From assembly GCA_002840975.1 (NCBI GenBank), contig PHDN01000011.1, forward strand, positions 40,937 to 104,936: a stretch of DNA of 64,000 nucleotides, given 5' to 3'. A program made the position numbers and the translations under genes. Positions 35,233 through 43,119 of the stretch are shown here, piece after piece; positions within the stretch are counted from its first letter, which is position 1; the number at the start of each line of letters is the position of its first letter. The notes beneath the pieces were generated by a model that saw only the letters and a list, made by a program, of their open reading frames with translations, did no database searches and had not been told where the DNA came from. Origin of the DNA: Bacteroidetes bacterium HGW-Bacteroidetes-16. GTDB lineage: Bacteria > Bacteroidota > Bacteroidia > Bacteroidales > F082.

Positions 35233-36030
35233 ATGGAAGAGAACGAATTGATAGAAAAAATTACGAAAGAGATTCTTTCGAAGCTTGAAAAAATGAAGTT
35301 CACCGAAGGTGCTGATAAAAGCAGCACATCAGGCAAAAATACCCCCGAAGGCAGCATAACTCCTGAAGAATTAGCCGGATATCTTGATCACACCTTACTG
35401 AAACCGGGTGCCACCGAGGAACAGTTTACAAAGTTATGCGATGAGGCTTTACAGTATCACTTTAAATCGGTTTGCGTAAATTCATCCTGGGTTCCTTTTG
35501 TTGCAAAAAAACTGAGAGGTTCATCTGTAAAAGTATGCTCTGTCATTGGTTTTCCATTGGGGGAGATGGATACCCGCAGCAAGGCATTTGAAGCAAGGAA
35601 TGCATTGGCCAATGGTGCACATGAATTGGATATGGTAATCAACACCAGCGCTCTTAAATCGGGAAACTTAAAACTGGTTGAAGAGGATATCCGCGCCATT
35701 AAAAGGGTTTGCCGAAACAATACCATTATGAAAGTGATTATTGAAACGTCCTTGTTGACCGATACCGAAAAAATATTGGCTTGCGAAATTTCAAAGAAAG
35801 CCGGAGCCGATTTTGTAAAAACGAGTACAGGTTTTACGGGAAGTGGTGCTACCGTTGAAGACGTTGCCCTCATGCGCAGGGTAGTCGGATCGAAGATGGG
35901 TGTAAAAGCCAGTGGCGGTATCCGCGATTTCAAAACAGCCATTGCCATGATCAAAGCCGGTGCTACCCGCATCGGAGCCGGAGCCAGTGTGGCCATTGTA
36001 ACAGGAGGACCTGCCAGCGGAAGTTATTAA
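35233..36030 (+). CDS. deoC: Deoxyribose-phosphate aldolase with encapsulation peptide
   Basis: A 265-residue DeoC (2-deoxyribose 5-phosphate to acetaldehyde plus glyceraldehyde 3-phosphate). The class I Schiff-base lysine is K196 in ADFVKTSTGF, and LDHTLLKPGAT, MVINTSALKSG and KASGGIRDFKTA are conserved. Residues 2-21 (EENELIEKITKEILSKLEKM) form an amphipathic helix followed by a Ser/Gly/Thr-rich linker to residue 42, the hallmark of cargo targeted into a microcompartment. It is the final gene of the operon and the likely source of the aldehyde used by the acylating dehydrogenase. Confidence 0.94.
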   Translation: MEENELIEKITKEILSKLEKMKFTEGADKSSTSGKNTPEGSITPEELAGYLDHTLLKPGATEEQFTKLCDEALQYHFKSVCVNSSWVPFVAKKLRGSSVKVCSVIGFPLGEMDTRSKAFEARNALANGAHELDMVINTSALKSGNLKLVEEDIRAIKRVCRNNTIMKVIIETSLLTDTEKILACEISKKAGADFVKTSTGFTGSGATVEDVALMRRVVGSKMGVKASGGIRDFKTAIAMIKAGATRIGAGASVAIVTGGPASGSY

Positions 36031-36032
36031 AA

Positions 36033-36821
36033 TCAGTTGACCACAGTCACTTTTCGGGTCGTTATCGGATCTGCTTCATCGCCTATTTTCAATAGGTACA
36101 TCCCATCAACCAGGTCGGTAAATGGTATGCGAACTTGCTCAATTCCATCCGAGTGTGCCTGAAAATTTTGAGAGTAAATCAATTTGCCAGTAAGTTGATA
36201 CAGGTTAAAGGTTATGCTAATTCCGCTCTTTACCTCCAACGACACATTCACAAAATCATGGGCAGGCTGAGGGAAAACCTGAATGCTGTTTTCTCTTTTA
36301 TAAGGTTCATTCATACCAACGATTAAGCCGCCGGCGTTGACAATTGCCTGGGTAATATTTGCTTCGTCAGGAAGCCAAATATACTGTTCAACAATTTGAT
36401 GATCCGGAGTGATCACAATTACGGTTGGATACGAAAGTATATTATAATCCGTATAAACCAGGTTGCCGCCACCCTGGCTTCCGCTAACAGAAGGATAAGT
36501 TAGTCCAAAAATGGAATCAAATTCGCGCACGCCATCATTGTCATTTCCCCAATTTAAGCCCATGAAATACACATTGCCCTGGTTTGAACCAAACTTTTCG
36601 TAACAAGCCTGAAAATCAGGGGCATAATCCTGACACGGACCGCATGAAGTGGAGAAGAAATCGATTACCACAATTTGATGGTTATTGTCAAGTAATGGAA
36701 ACAGATAGATGGTTTCTCCATCAATGGTTTTAACATGAAAGTCAACTGCCTCGGTGAGTGTTGTTTGTGAATATACGGAGAGGTAGAAAATGGAGAAAAT
36801 GAAAAGCGTAAATTTTTTCAT
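36033..36821 (-). CDS. Secreted thioredoxin-like protein with type IX sorting domain
   Basis: A 262-residue protein with a signal peptide, a thioredoxin/TlpA-type redoxin domain (residues 25-155) carrying CGPC in DFFSTSCGPCQDYAPDF, and a C-terminal domain of about 80 residues (QVFPQPAHDFVNVSLE ... GMYLLKI) typical of type IX secretion substrates. It would act as a disulfide oxidoreductase at or beyond the outer membrane. Its stop is only two bases from that of deoC, with no terminator visible between the convergent genes. Confidence 0.85.
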   Translation of the reverse strand: MKKFTLFIFSIFYLSVYSQTTLTEAVDFHVKTIDGETIYLFPLLDNNHQIVVIDFFSTSCGPCQDYAPDFQACYEKFGSNQGNVYFMGLNWGNDNDGVREFDSIFGLTYPSVSGSQGGGNLVYTDYNILSYPTVIVITPDHQIVEQYIWLPDEANITQAIVNAGGLIVGMNEPYKRENSIQVFPQPAHDFVNVSLEVKSGISITFNLYQLTGKLIYSQNFQAHSDGIEQVRIPFTDLVDGMYLLKIGDEADPITTRKVTVVN

Positions 36822-36943
36822 AGTAGTAAATCAAGTTATCATTAAGCGGTTTCTTTAAACGAAAAAAATTGCCATTTTTTTACAAAAATAGTAACATTGA
36901 TTAACAAACAGCATAACAACGTGACAGGTGACCATCAAAAAGT

Positions 36944-37002
36944 ATTACGATATCGTAATTCTATCCAAAAATGTAGAAAGAAAAATTCCCCGAAATCGTA
37001 AT
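36944..37002. promoter_or_regulatory. Palindromic operator pair upstream of the sigma-54 promoter
   Basis: A perfect 16-base palindrome ATTACGATATCGTAAT (36944-36959) is followed by a second, degenerate copy at 36987-37002 that keeps the half-site ATCGTAAT and 11 of 16 positions. Their centres are 43 bases apart, about four helical turns, and lie roughly 130-175 bases before the predicted start of transcription. This is the arrangement expected for an activator (enhancer-binding protein) of a sigma-54 promoter. The rest of the 315-base gap after the redoxin gene is AT-rich. Confidence 0.6.
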
Positions 37003-37097
37003 CTAAAAACAGATCAATTGTTTTTTAATTTAAATTGAAATTTTTAATCTTCATATTACGTGTTACTTAGAATTCAATTTCTATCATAAAGACACTT

Positions 37098-37113
37098 TGG
37101 CACGCGGATTGCC
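37098..37113 (+). promoter_or_regulatory. Sigma-54 (-24/-12) promoter
   Basis: TGGCACG-CGGA-TTGCC matches the RpoN consensus TGGCACGnnnnTTGCW, with GG and GC exactly 12 bases apart. Transcription would begin about base 37124, 13 bases before the start of the zinc-ribbon gene. Confidence 0.78.
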
Positions 37114-37136
37114 AATATAGAAAAAACGCTGATAAA

Positions 37137-37289
37137 ATGTTTACCTTTAGCTCTAAGAAAAGTCCTGAAAAAAAGAAGGTGCAGTACCAAAAGTACTTCA
37201 AGTGCGATCGGTGTGGATATATCAGTATTATAAAAGATTCACAATGCCCTATCTGTGTAAAGGATGGGTATCTATTAAAAATGAAATAA
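37137..37289 (+). CDS. 50-residue zinc-ribbon protein
   Basis: A very short protein beginning MFTFSSKKSPEKKK. A lysine-rich N-terminal tail leads into a single zinc ribbon, CDRCGY at about residues 23-28 and CPIC at about 37-40, a rubredoxin/zinc-ribbon knuckle pair with four cysteine ligands. It could bind nucleic acid or a protein partner, or redox iron. It sits directly behind the sigma-54 promoter and 10 bases before a second small gene. No named family is recognised. Confidence 0.6.
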   Translation: MFTFSSKKSPEKKKVQYQKYFKCDRCGYISIIKDSQCPICVKDGYLLKMK

Positions 37290-37299
37290 TTATCCTGCT

Positions 37300-37482
37300 A
37301 TGGAAGTAAATCAATACTATTCGATTAGGCAAATTGAAACAAATGGTTTGGTTGAAAAGAATGTGAAAGATGTGAATGCCAGCATTTTCACTAAAGACAG
37401 TAAAGTCTATTTTTTTGAGCCTATGAGCAAAAAACGGTTTCGACTTTACTCTATTATTAATGAGCGATCCTTTTTCCTTTAA
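37300..37482 (+). CDS. 60-residue protein of unknown function
   Basis: A 60-residue charged protein (MEVNQYYSIRQIETNGLVEK ... ERSFFL), with alternating hydrophobic and polar residues that suggest a small beta-rich fold, no cysteines and no signal peptide. It is not recognised. It follows the zinc-ribbon gene closely and is followed by a terminator, so the two form a compact unit. The reading frame is short, and coding status rests on its place behind the sigma-54 promoter. Confidence 0.45.
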   Translation: MEVNQYYSIRQIETNGLVEKNVKDVNASIFTKDSKVYFFEPMSKKRFRLYSIINERSFFL

Positions 37483-37521
37483 AGGTCGGATAAGATCCGA
37501 CAAAAAAGCCCGCCTAAAAAG

Positions 37522-37552
37522 CCTTGTAACATGCCGGTTACAAGGTTTTTTT
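37522..37552. terminator. Bidirectional terminator between the mini-operon and sulfotransferase 2
   Basis: Perfect nine-base stem CCTTGTAAC-ATGCCG-GTTACAAGG followed by seven T on the plus strand, and preceded by AAAAAG, which supplies a T tract for the minus strand. It serves both converging transcripts. Confidence 0.82.
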
Positions 37553-38633
37553 ATTTGTAATCAACCAGCATCTTATTCATCTCCCTGAGTTTTTTGGGAT
37601 TAAACACCTTAAGAAAAGCGGTCCCCAATACCCTTGGGCCTTTGCTGAGAATGTTCATTCGGATGGAAGAAGGGAGTTTGTCGACCAATTGGGTAGCCAA
37701 ATACAGTAAGGCCGCGATGGTTCTTCCCGGTATAGTCTGCAACACAACGGCGAATCCGAAATCGTGATATACTCTTTCGTAGCCGATTTTATCGGCAAGT
37801 GACCCGACCGTGTAGTCCAATTGCCTGACTTCTTTATCGGTGAGTTCCTTTTTCCATAATCCTATGCGGCTGGTATTTATTTGGTTTAACAGGCTGCTAT
37901 GGTATTTCTGCAGGAGTCCTTTCGGGTAGAGATTAACGAAGTCGTTCGTTTTCTCATGGAAATTAAGCACATCCGGTTGAAATGAAATCCCGGTGAAGGC
38001 GCACATGGCTTTAAGGGATTCCTCAGGTTTGTTCACCAGGTCCTCGTAACGGATGTGAAAATAGGCTTCAGGGTTTTTTCTGGCTTCCTGATGGATCTTC
38101 CGGGAAAAATAAACCCACTTTTGTGCCACCAACGATGGAATGGGCAATTCAAAATCCACGTTTTTGATGGAAACAAAATTGTCGCGGTAGTCACGGGTGA
38201 TATGAATGAACTTTGAGTTGGGAAAGATCTTTAACAAACGGTTGGTGTAAATGGTATAGCCAGGATTTTTATCGCCAAAAAGAAGTATGTTTTCTTTTGG
38301 ATACAACGATGGATAAACGGCATATACTGCTTTACAAATATTCCTGTAAAGATTTTCTCCCTCCAGTTCAAGCAGGTTGTGCCTAAGTAACTTGTTGTCC
38401 AGTTTCCATGTATCAAAGCGCCATTGTGTTTGTAAATCCTGAAAAAAGTGTTCGAGGTCTGCTTTTGACCAATGTGTTTTTTTGCCATATTTCCCGTAAA
38501 GGTTTACCACAAACTGGCATTCAGGCGGGATAATCACATTGCAATGTGCATCAAACAGGGTACGCAGGAGCGTGGTTCCCGACCTTGGCCGGCCCACGAT
38601 AAACAAAAATGGGATGTTGTTTAGCTTATCCAT
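37551..38633 (-). CDS. PAPS-dependent sulfotransferase (second copy)
   Basis: A 360-residue paralogue of the sulfotransferase near 13 kb. It shares the PAPS loop GRPRSGTTLLRTLFDAH, PPECQFVVNLYGKYG, DKNPGYTIYTNRLLKIFP and HITRDYRDNFVS. The C-terminal region again carries hydrophobic segments and ends in a basic KVFNPKKLREM stretch similar to KIFNPKKL in copy 1. It overlaps the 3' end of the flippase gene by 13 bases, so sulfation and export are probably coupled. The acceptor is likely a lipid-linked glycan or lipid. Confidence 0.82.
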   Translation of the reverse strand: MDKLNNIPFLFIVGRPRSGTTLLRTLFDAHCNVIIPPECQFVVNLYGKYGKKTHWSKADLEHFFQDLQTQWRFDTWKLDNKLLRHNLLELEGENLYRNICKAVYAVYPSLYPKENILLFGDKNPGYTIYTNRLLKIFPNSKFIHITRDYRDNFVSIKNVDFELPIPSLVAQKWVYFSRKIHQEARKNPEAYFHIRYEDLVNKPEESLKAMCAFTGISFQPDVLNFHEKTNDFVNLYPKGLLQKYHSSLLNQINTSRIGLWKKELTDKEVRQLDYTVGSLADKIGYERVYHDFGFAVVLQTIPGRTIAALLYLATQLVDKLPSSIRMNILSKGPRVLGTAFLKVFNPKKLREMNKMLVDYK

Positions 38634-39928
38634 TTTTTTGTTACTTTTTTAATGAGTTTGTTCAATGAATCAAAATCAGTTTTTCTGAAATGAAACAACT
38701 CAAACAACGACAGCTGATGCAGTCTCGCATAATAAATCCAATACCCCAGCGAACCCATCAGGTAACTTACATTGGAGGCCATGGCTGCTCCTTTTCCGCC
38801 ATAACCAGGAATCCAAAGAAAGTTTAAAAGGATATTAATCACCAGGGCCGGACCAAAGATATACAAGGTCACCTGCGGCTTCCCCATGCCCGCCAGCTGT
38901 CCGCTTAATACCCTGAAAAAGGTCAGGATAACAATTCCGGGGAGAATAATTTGTAACATGAGACTGCTGGCTGAAAATGCATTTCCGAAAACCAAAGGAA
39001 TAACGAATGGAGCCAGGATAAATAAAGCGGTAGCCATGATAAAGACAATAATAAAGGTGGTTCTGGTGAGAGCAACAATCGAAGAAGGTAATATTTTTCC
39101 TCCATCATTTGAAGTCCGGCTGAACAATACAATGCCAACAGCCAAAGGGATTTGCCACAATTGTTCTGCAATCTGGGTAGCCAATGCATATAAACCCACT
39201 TCGTTTACGGTTGAAAGTTTTTCGAGCAGCAAAATATCTACCTTATAGTTTAGCTGCAGGATAAAAAATGACATCGAAAACAATAGGCCCATCCTGAGTA
39301 AATGCCTAACAATCACCTGGTGATACATTATTTTGATTTCGAAATTCTTAGTGAGCATGCGCATGGCTACCATGGCTACCCATGCGTTGGCCGCCAATGT
39401 GGCTATTACAGCTCCAAGTAACCCATAATCCAACCACCAAACCAGGACCGCTGCCAACACCAGGTTAATCACATTGATCATCCAATTAAGTTGGTTCGAC
39501 TTTTTGATTTCGTCTTTTCCCAAAAATACACCGCCGACATAGATGGTGGTCAGCCTGAATGGGATCACAAAAAGCACGAGCGAGATCAACAGGAGCGTAA
39601 ATGAAGGTTCCCGGTAGAAATAAAACCCAATGGCACTTAACAATATACCAATGGCGCTTGAACCGATGAGGATGAACACGATGGAAGAAACCAAATGGTT
39701 TTCATTATATTTTTTACTGCCAAGAAGATAAATGGATGCTCCACGAATACCCAGGTGCGTGAGGCTAACCACAATAAGCGGTACCACGATTAAGGCATTG
39801 TAGGCACCATAACCATCTGTGCCCATCACACGGGTCAGGACAACTACCATTAGCAGAGCACTTACCAGCGACACAACATTGCTATTGAGCACTCCCATAA
39901 AATCACGAAAAAATCCCCTTTTTGCCAT
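38621..39928 (-). CDS. Oligosaccharide flippase (Wzx/MATE-type)
   Basis: A 435-residue integral membrane protein with about 12-14 hydrophobic helices, of the polysaccharide-transporter branch of the MOP superfamily. Typical features are the N-terminal GDYGAYN-like TRVMGTDGYGAYNALI, the two six-helix halves, and QIAEQLWQIPLAVGIVLFSR. Such proteins flip lipid-linked oligosaccharides or related amphiphiles. It leads a two-gene unit with the sulfotransferase and is divergent from the radical SAM genes. Confidence 0.83.
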   Translation of the reverse strand: MAKRGFFRDFMGVLNSNVVSLVSALLMVVVLTRVMGTDGYGAYNALIVVPLIVVSLTHLGIRGASIYLLGSKKYNENHLVSSIVFILIGSSAIGILLSAIGFYFYREPSFTLLLISLVLFVIPFRLTTIYVGGVFLGKDEIKKSNQLNWMINVINLVLAAVLVWWLDYGLLGAVIATLAANAWVAMVAMRMLTKNFEIKIMYHQVIVRHLLRMGLLFSMSFFILQLNYKVDILLLEKLSTVNEVGLYALATQIAEQLWQIPLAVGIVLFSRTSNDGGKILPSSIVALTRTTFIIVFIMATALFILAPFVIPLVFGNAFSASSLMLQIILPGIVILTFFRVLSGQLAGMGKPQVTLYIFGPALVINILLNFLWIPGYGGKGAAMASNVSYLMGSLGYWIYYARLHQLSLFELFHFRKTDFDSLNKLIKKVTKKWIS

Positions 39929-40048
39929 GGACTGTGGTTACTCTTGATGCGAAGTAAGCAAAGATCGGTTTTTTTTTAGAATATGAAGTAAGCTAAGTCC
40001 TGTTACTTTACTAACTTAACTCATCCATTCCCTTTTTACATAATTCCT

Positions 40049-40056
40049 TATCTTTG
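40049..40056 (+). promoter_or_regulatory. -7 box (TATCTTTG) before radical SAM copy 2
   Basis: TATCTTTG matches the -7 consensus 21 bases before the chosen ATG. It overlaps an upstream TTG candidate start, which it excludes. A minus-strand near-match (GATCTTTG) facing the flippase gene lies near 39960. Confidence 0.5.
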
Positions 40057-40077
40057 CCTCAAAGATGCATATTCTCC

Positions 40078-41475
40078 ATGACTGAAAGAAATCGAAAATT
40101 ACTGCTCATCAATCCGCTTAACTCCACACGTAAGGGCTTGATTATCCACAAACATGTCATCTATCCCCCCATTGGTTTGGGAATCATTGCCACCCTTACT
40201 CCCGATCGCTGGGAGGTGGAAATCATCGACGAGAATTTCGAGCAATTTACTTTTAAAGAGGCTGATTTGGTTGGATTTACCGCGCTAACATCCAGTGTGA
40301 CCAGGGCTTATGAGCTGGCAGCCATCTACCGCGAAAAAGGTATCCCAACGGTTATTGGCGGAATTCATGCCTCCATGGTACCTGATGAAGCCATCAGTTT
40401 TTGCGATAGCGTGGTGATAGGAGAAGTGGAGAGTGTATGGTTAACCCTGATAGAAGATTTTGAACGGGGGGAAATGAAAAAATCCTACATGGGTCAAATG
40501 CTTCCTATGGAAAATGCAACCTTGCCCGCACGTCAGTTGTTTCATCCCGATTATAAGTTTGCAAGCATTCAGACATCACGTGGGTGTCCCATGCGGTGCG
40601 ATTTTTGTTCTGTGCATACGTTTAATGGCAACACCTATCGTCAACGCCCCATCGAAGAGGTGTTGGATGAATTGGAGACAATAAGCCATACATTGGTCTA
40701 TTTTGTGGATGACAACCTGATAGGATATGGTAAAAGATCACAGGAACGGGCCATTCGGCTCTTCAAAGGAATCATTGAACGAGGGATTAAAATAGAATGG
40801 TTTTGTTCTGCCTCCATGAATTTTGCCGACAACGAAGAAGTGTTGAAATACGCTGCCGAAAGTGGCTGCCGGATGGTATTGCTGGGCATCGAATCGGAAC
40901 GTATCGATCAGTTGAAGGACATGAACAAGAAACTGAACGCGAAAATGGGCATCGACAGCTATGACAAGGTATTTGAAAAAATTCATCAGTATGGAATCAG
41001 TGTGTTGGGCGCTTTTATTTATGGCCTCGAGACCGATACCCCTGAAAGCATGGCGCAACGCACCGAGTATATCAACAGCGCTTCCATCGATGCGGTGCAA
41101 TCCACCATCCTGACACCCTTGCCAGGGACAGGTTTATTCGACCGCATGACCAGGGAAAATAAAATTGTGTTGAACAATTTTCCCCAGGATTGGGAACATT
41201 ATCATTTCGCGGAAGTGGTGTTCAATCACGATTTGATGGGACGCGGGGAAATGATGGAGGAAATCAAAAAAAACTGGGACCAACTGTATAACGAACCCAT
41301 CTTAAAGAAGAAATTTATCAGAACCATTAAACAGACCAAGAGTGCCACTGCTGGCATCTGGTCCTATGGCTCCAACCTGCAATACTATAATCTGGCCTTT
41401 GAGGGCGAACGTCCGGTACGTAACCTGGTGGATGTCTTTGGGTTATCCTCTTTTAAATCGAACCCCTTTGTTTAG
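40078..41475 (+). CDS. B12-binding radical SAM protein (copy 2)
   Basis: A 465-residue paralogue of the enzyme near 15 kb. It has the N-terminal signature LLLINPLNSTRKGL, the cobalamin domain (ADLVGFTALTSSVTRAYELA, GGIHASMVPDEA) and the cluster motif CPMRCDFCSVHTFNG, followed by a TIM barrel with FVDDNLIGYGKRS and GIESERIDQL. The conserved C-terminal region ends in SYGSNLQYYNLAFEGE. The reaction is unknown: methylation or carbon-carbon rearrangement of a lipid or polyprenyl glycan would fit the neighbours. First of three tandem copies. Confidence 0.86.
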   Translation: MTERNRKLLLINPLNSTRKGLIIHKHVIYPPIGLGIIATLTPDRWEVEIIDENFEQFTFKEADLVGFTALTSSVTRAYELAAIYREKGIPTVIGGIHASMVPDEAISFCDSVVIGEVESVWLTLIEDFERGEMKKSYMGQMLPMENATLPARQLFHPDYKFASIQTSRGCPMRCDFCSVHTFNGNTYRQRPIEEVLDELETISHTLVYFVDDNLIGYGKRSQERAIRLFKGIIERGIKIEWFCSASMNFADNEEVLKYAAESGCRMVLLGIESERIDQLKDMNKKLNAKMGIDSYDKVFEKIHQYGISVLGAFIYGLETDTPESMAQRTEYINSASIDAVQSTILTPLPGTGLFDRMTRENKIVLNNFPQDWEHYHFAEVVFNHDLMGRGEMMEEIKKNWDQLYNEPILKKKFIRTIKQTKSATAGIWSYGSNLQYYNLAFEGERPVRNLVDVFGLSSFKSNPFV

Positions 41476-41486
41476 TTGATTGAAAG

Positions 41487-42848
41487 ATGACAAAAAGAAA
41501 CAAACTGCTACTCATAAATCCACTAAGTACAAAACGAAGAGGACTTATCCGCGATCAGCAAAGTATTTTTCCACCCATGGCTCTGGGCATTATCGCGGCG
41601 CTAACCCCGGAACATTGGGAGCTCGAGCTTGTGGATGAGAATTTTGAACGTTTTACATACAGGGAAGCCGATTTGGTTGGAATTACGGCACTTACTTCAC
41701 AAGTAACACGTGCATATGAGCTGGCCTCAGTTTATAAAGAAAAAGGCATATCCACGGTAATGGGTGGGATTCATGTGTCGATGTTGCCCGATGAAGCGGC
41801 GCAATATGCCGATTCTGTTGTGATTGGTGAAGCTGAAAGCGTTTGGGGAACCCTTATTCATGATTTTGAATCCGGTACACTAAAAAAAAGATATCAAGGG
41901 AACTTATTGCCATTGGTTGATTCACCATTCCCCAGAATAGATTTATACCATCCGGGCTACGTGTTTGGCAGTGTCCAAACAACACGCGGGTGCCCTATGA
42001 GTTGCGATTTTTGCTCCGTTCATACGTTTAATGGGCATCAATACAGGGCTCGTCCGGTGAAAGAGGTGGTGGATGAATTCGAGAAAATTCCTCAACAGCG
42101 GGTGTATATTGTGGATGATAACCTGATAGGGTACACGAAAAAATCGGCCGATCGTGTATTGGAAATCTGCCAGGAGATCATCCGGCGCGGGATTAAAAAA
42201 GACTGGCTCTGCGCAGCTTCCATGAATATCGCTGACCATGAGGAGGTGCTTCATTTTGCGGCCGAAGCGGGATGTAAAATGATTTTTTTAGGCATCGAAT
42301 CAGAACTCATCGATCAGCTGGAGTCGGCCAATAAAAGGACCAACCTTAAAATTGGAATCGCCCACTTTGATGAGGTTTATCAAAAAATTCACGCCCATGG
42401 AATCGCAGTTTTAGGTGCTTTTATTTTTGGGTTGGATACCGACACGCCTCTCACCATCGCCAACCGGACGGAATACATGTTAAATTCAGACATCGATGCC
42501 ATGCAGGCTTCCATACTCACCCCTCTTCCCGGGACACCTTTGTTTAACCGAATGGTAGCTGAGAACAGGCTGATTCACACAAACTTTCCAAAAGACTGGG
42601 CTCGTTACGATTTTGTTGAAGTTGTTTATCGCCCGGCACTCATGACCCAGGATGAATTAACTTCCGAAATTAATAAAAACTGGGCCAAATTGTATGATGA
42701 AAAAAACCTGAAGCGGAAATTCCTCAATGCACTTAAAAAGTCGCACAATCCGGATGCCGCTTTGTGGTCGTATAATTCGAACCTGCATTACTACAATTTG
42801 GTTTTTGAAAATAAAAGAGAGCGGATCAGCATTATAGACCAAATGTAG
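41487..42848 (+). CDS. B12-binding radical SAM protein (copy 3)
   Basis: A 453-residue paralogue that starts 11 bases after copy 2. LLLINPLSTKRRGL, GITALTSQVTRAYELA, GGIHVSMLPDEA, CPMSCDFC and YIVDDNLIGYTKKSADR align directly with copies 1 and 2. It is clearly full length, ending in SYNSNLHYYNLVFENK. Tandem copies with intact clusters suggest sequential reactions on one substrate or related substrates. Confidence 0.86.
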   Translation: MTKRNKLLLINPLSTKRRGLIRDQQSIFPPMALGIIAALTPEHWELELVDENFERFTYREADLVGITALTSQVTRAYELASVYKEKGISTVMGGIHVSMLPDEAAQYADSVVIGEAESVWGTLIHDFESGTLKKRYQGNLLPLVDSPFPRIDLYHPGYVFGSVQTTRGCPMSCDFCSVHTFNGHQYRARPVKEVVDEFEKIPQQRVYIVDDNLIGYTKKSADRVLEICQEIIRRGIKKDWLCAASMNIADHEEVLHFAAEAGCKMIFLGIESELIDQLESANKRTNLKIGIAHFDEVYQKIHAHGIAVLGAFIFGLDTDTPLTIANRTEYMLNSDIDAMQASILTPLPGTPLFNRMVAENRLIHTNFPKDWARYDFVEVVYRPALMTQDELTSEINKNWAKLYDEKNLKRKFLNALKKSHNPDAALWSYNSNLHYYNLVFENKRERISIIDQM

Positions 42849-43119
42849 TTTGGAGGCTAAAACGCTACCTTTATAGTCGTTTTTTCAATGAATTACCAGA
42901 AATGATTTTTGTAACCGGATTGTATCAGCAAAATGGAGTTATTTTGAAACGGATTTGTAGGTACCTTTACCCCAATTATGATATTAGGAGAATAAACAAA
43001 ATAACCAATCTGCTATTGTTATTGTTTCCTTAGAACACGTGCATATTTAAAATACAATATTAGGAAGTGGTAAATTAACACCAAACTGATTTAAAACATT
43101 GAAATAGAAATAGCTAAAG

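Noticed and set aside
30249..36030. PDU, EUT or glycyl-radical microcompartment
   Set aside because: There is no diol dehydratase, ammonia-lyase, glycyl radical enzyme or activase; DeoC and an isomerase are present instead.
35233..36030. DeoC as part of an ordinary nucleoside catabolic operon
   Set aside because: No nucleoside phosphorylase or deoxyribomutase is present, and the protein has an encapsulation helix.
37485..37501. Hairpin GTCGGAT-AAG-ATCCGAC as a terminator of the mini-operon
   Set aside because: It is followed by A residues, not T, on the plus strand; the next hairpin fits better.
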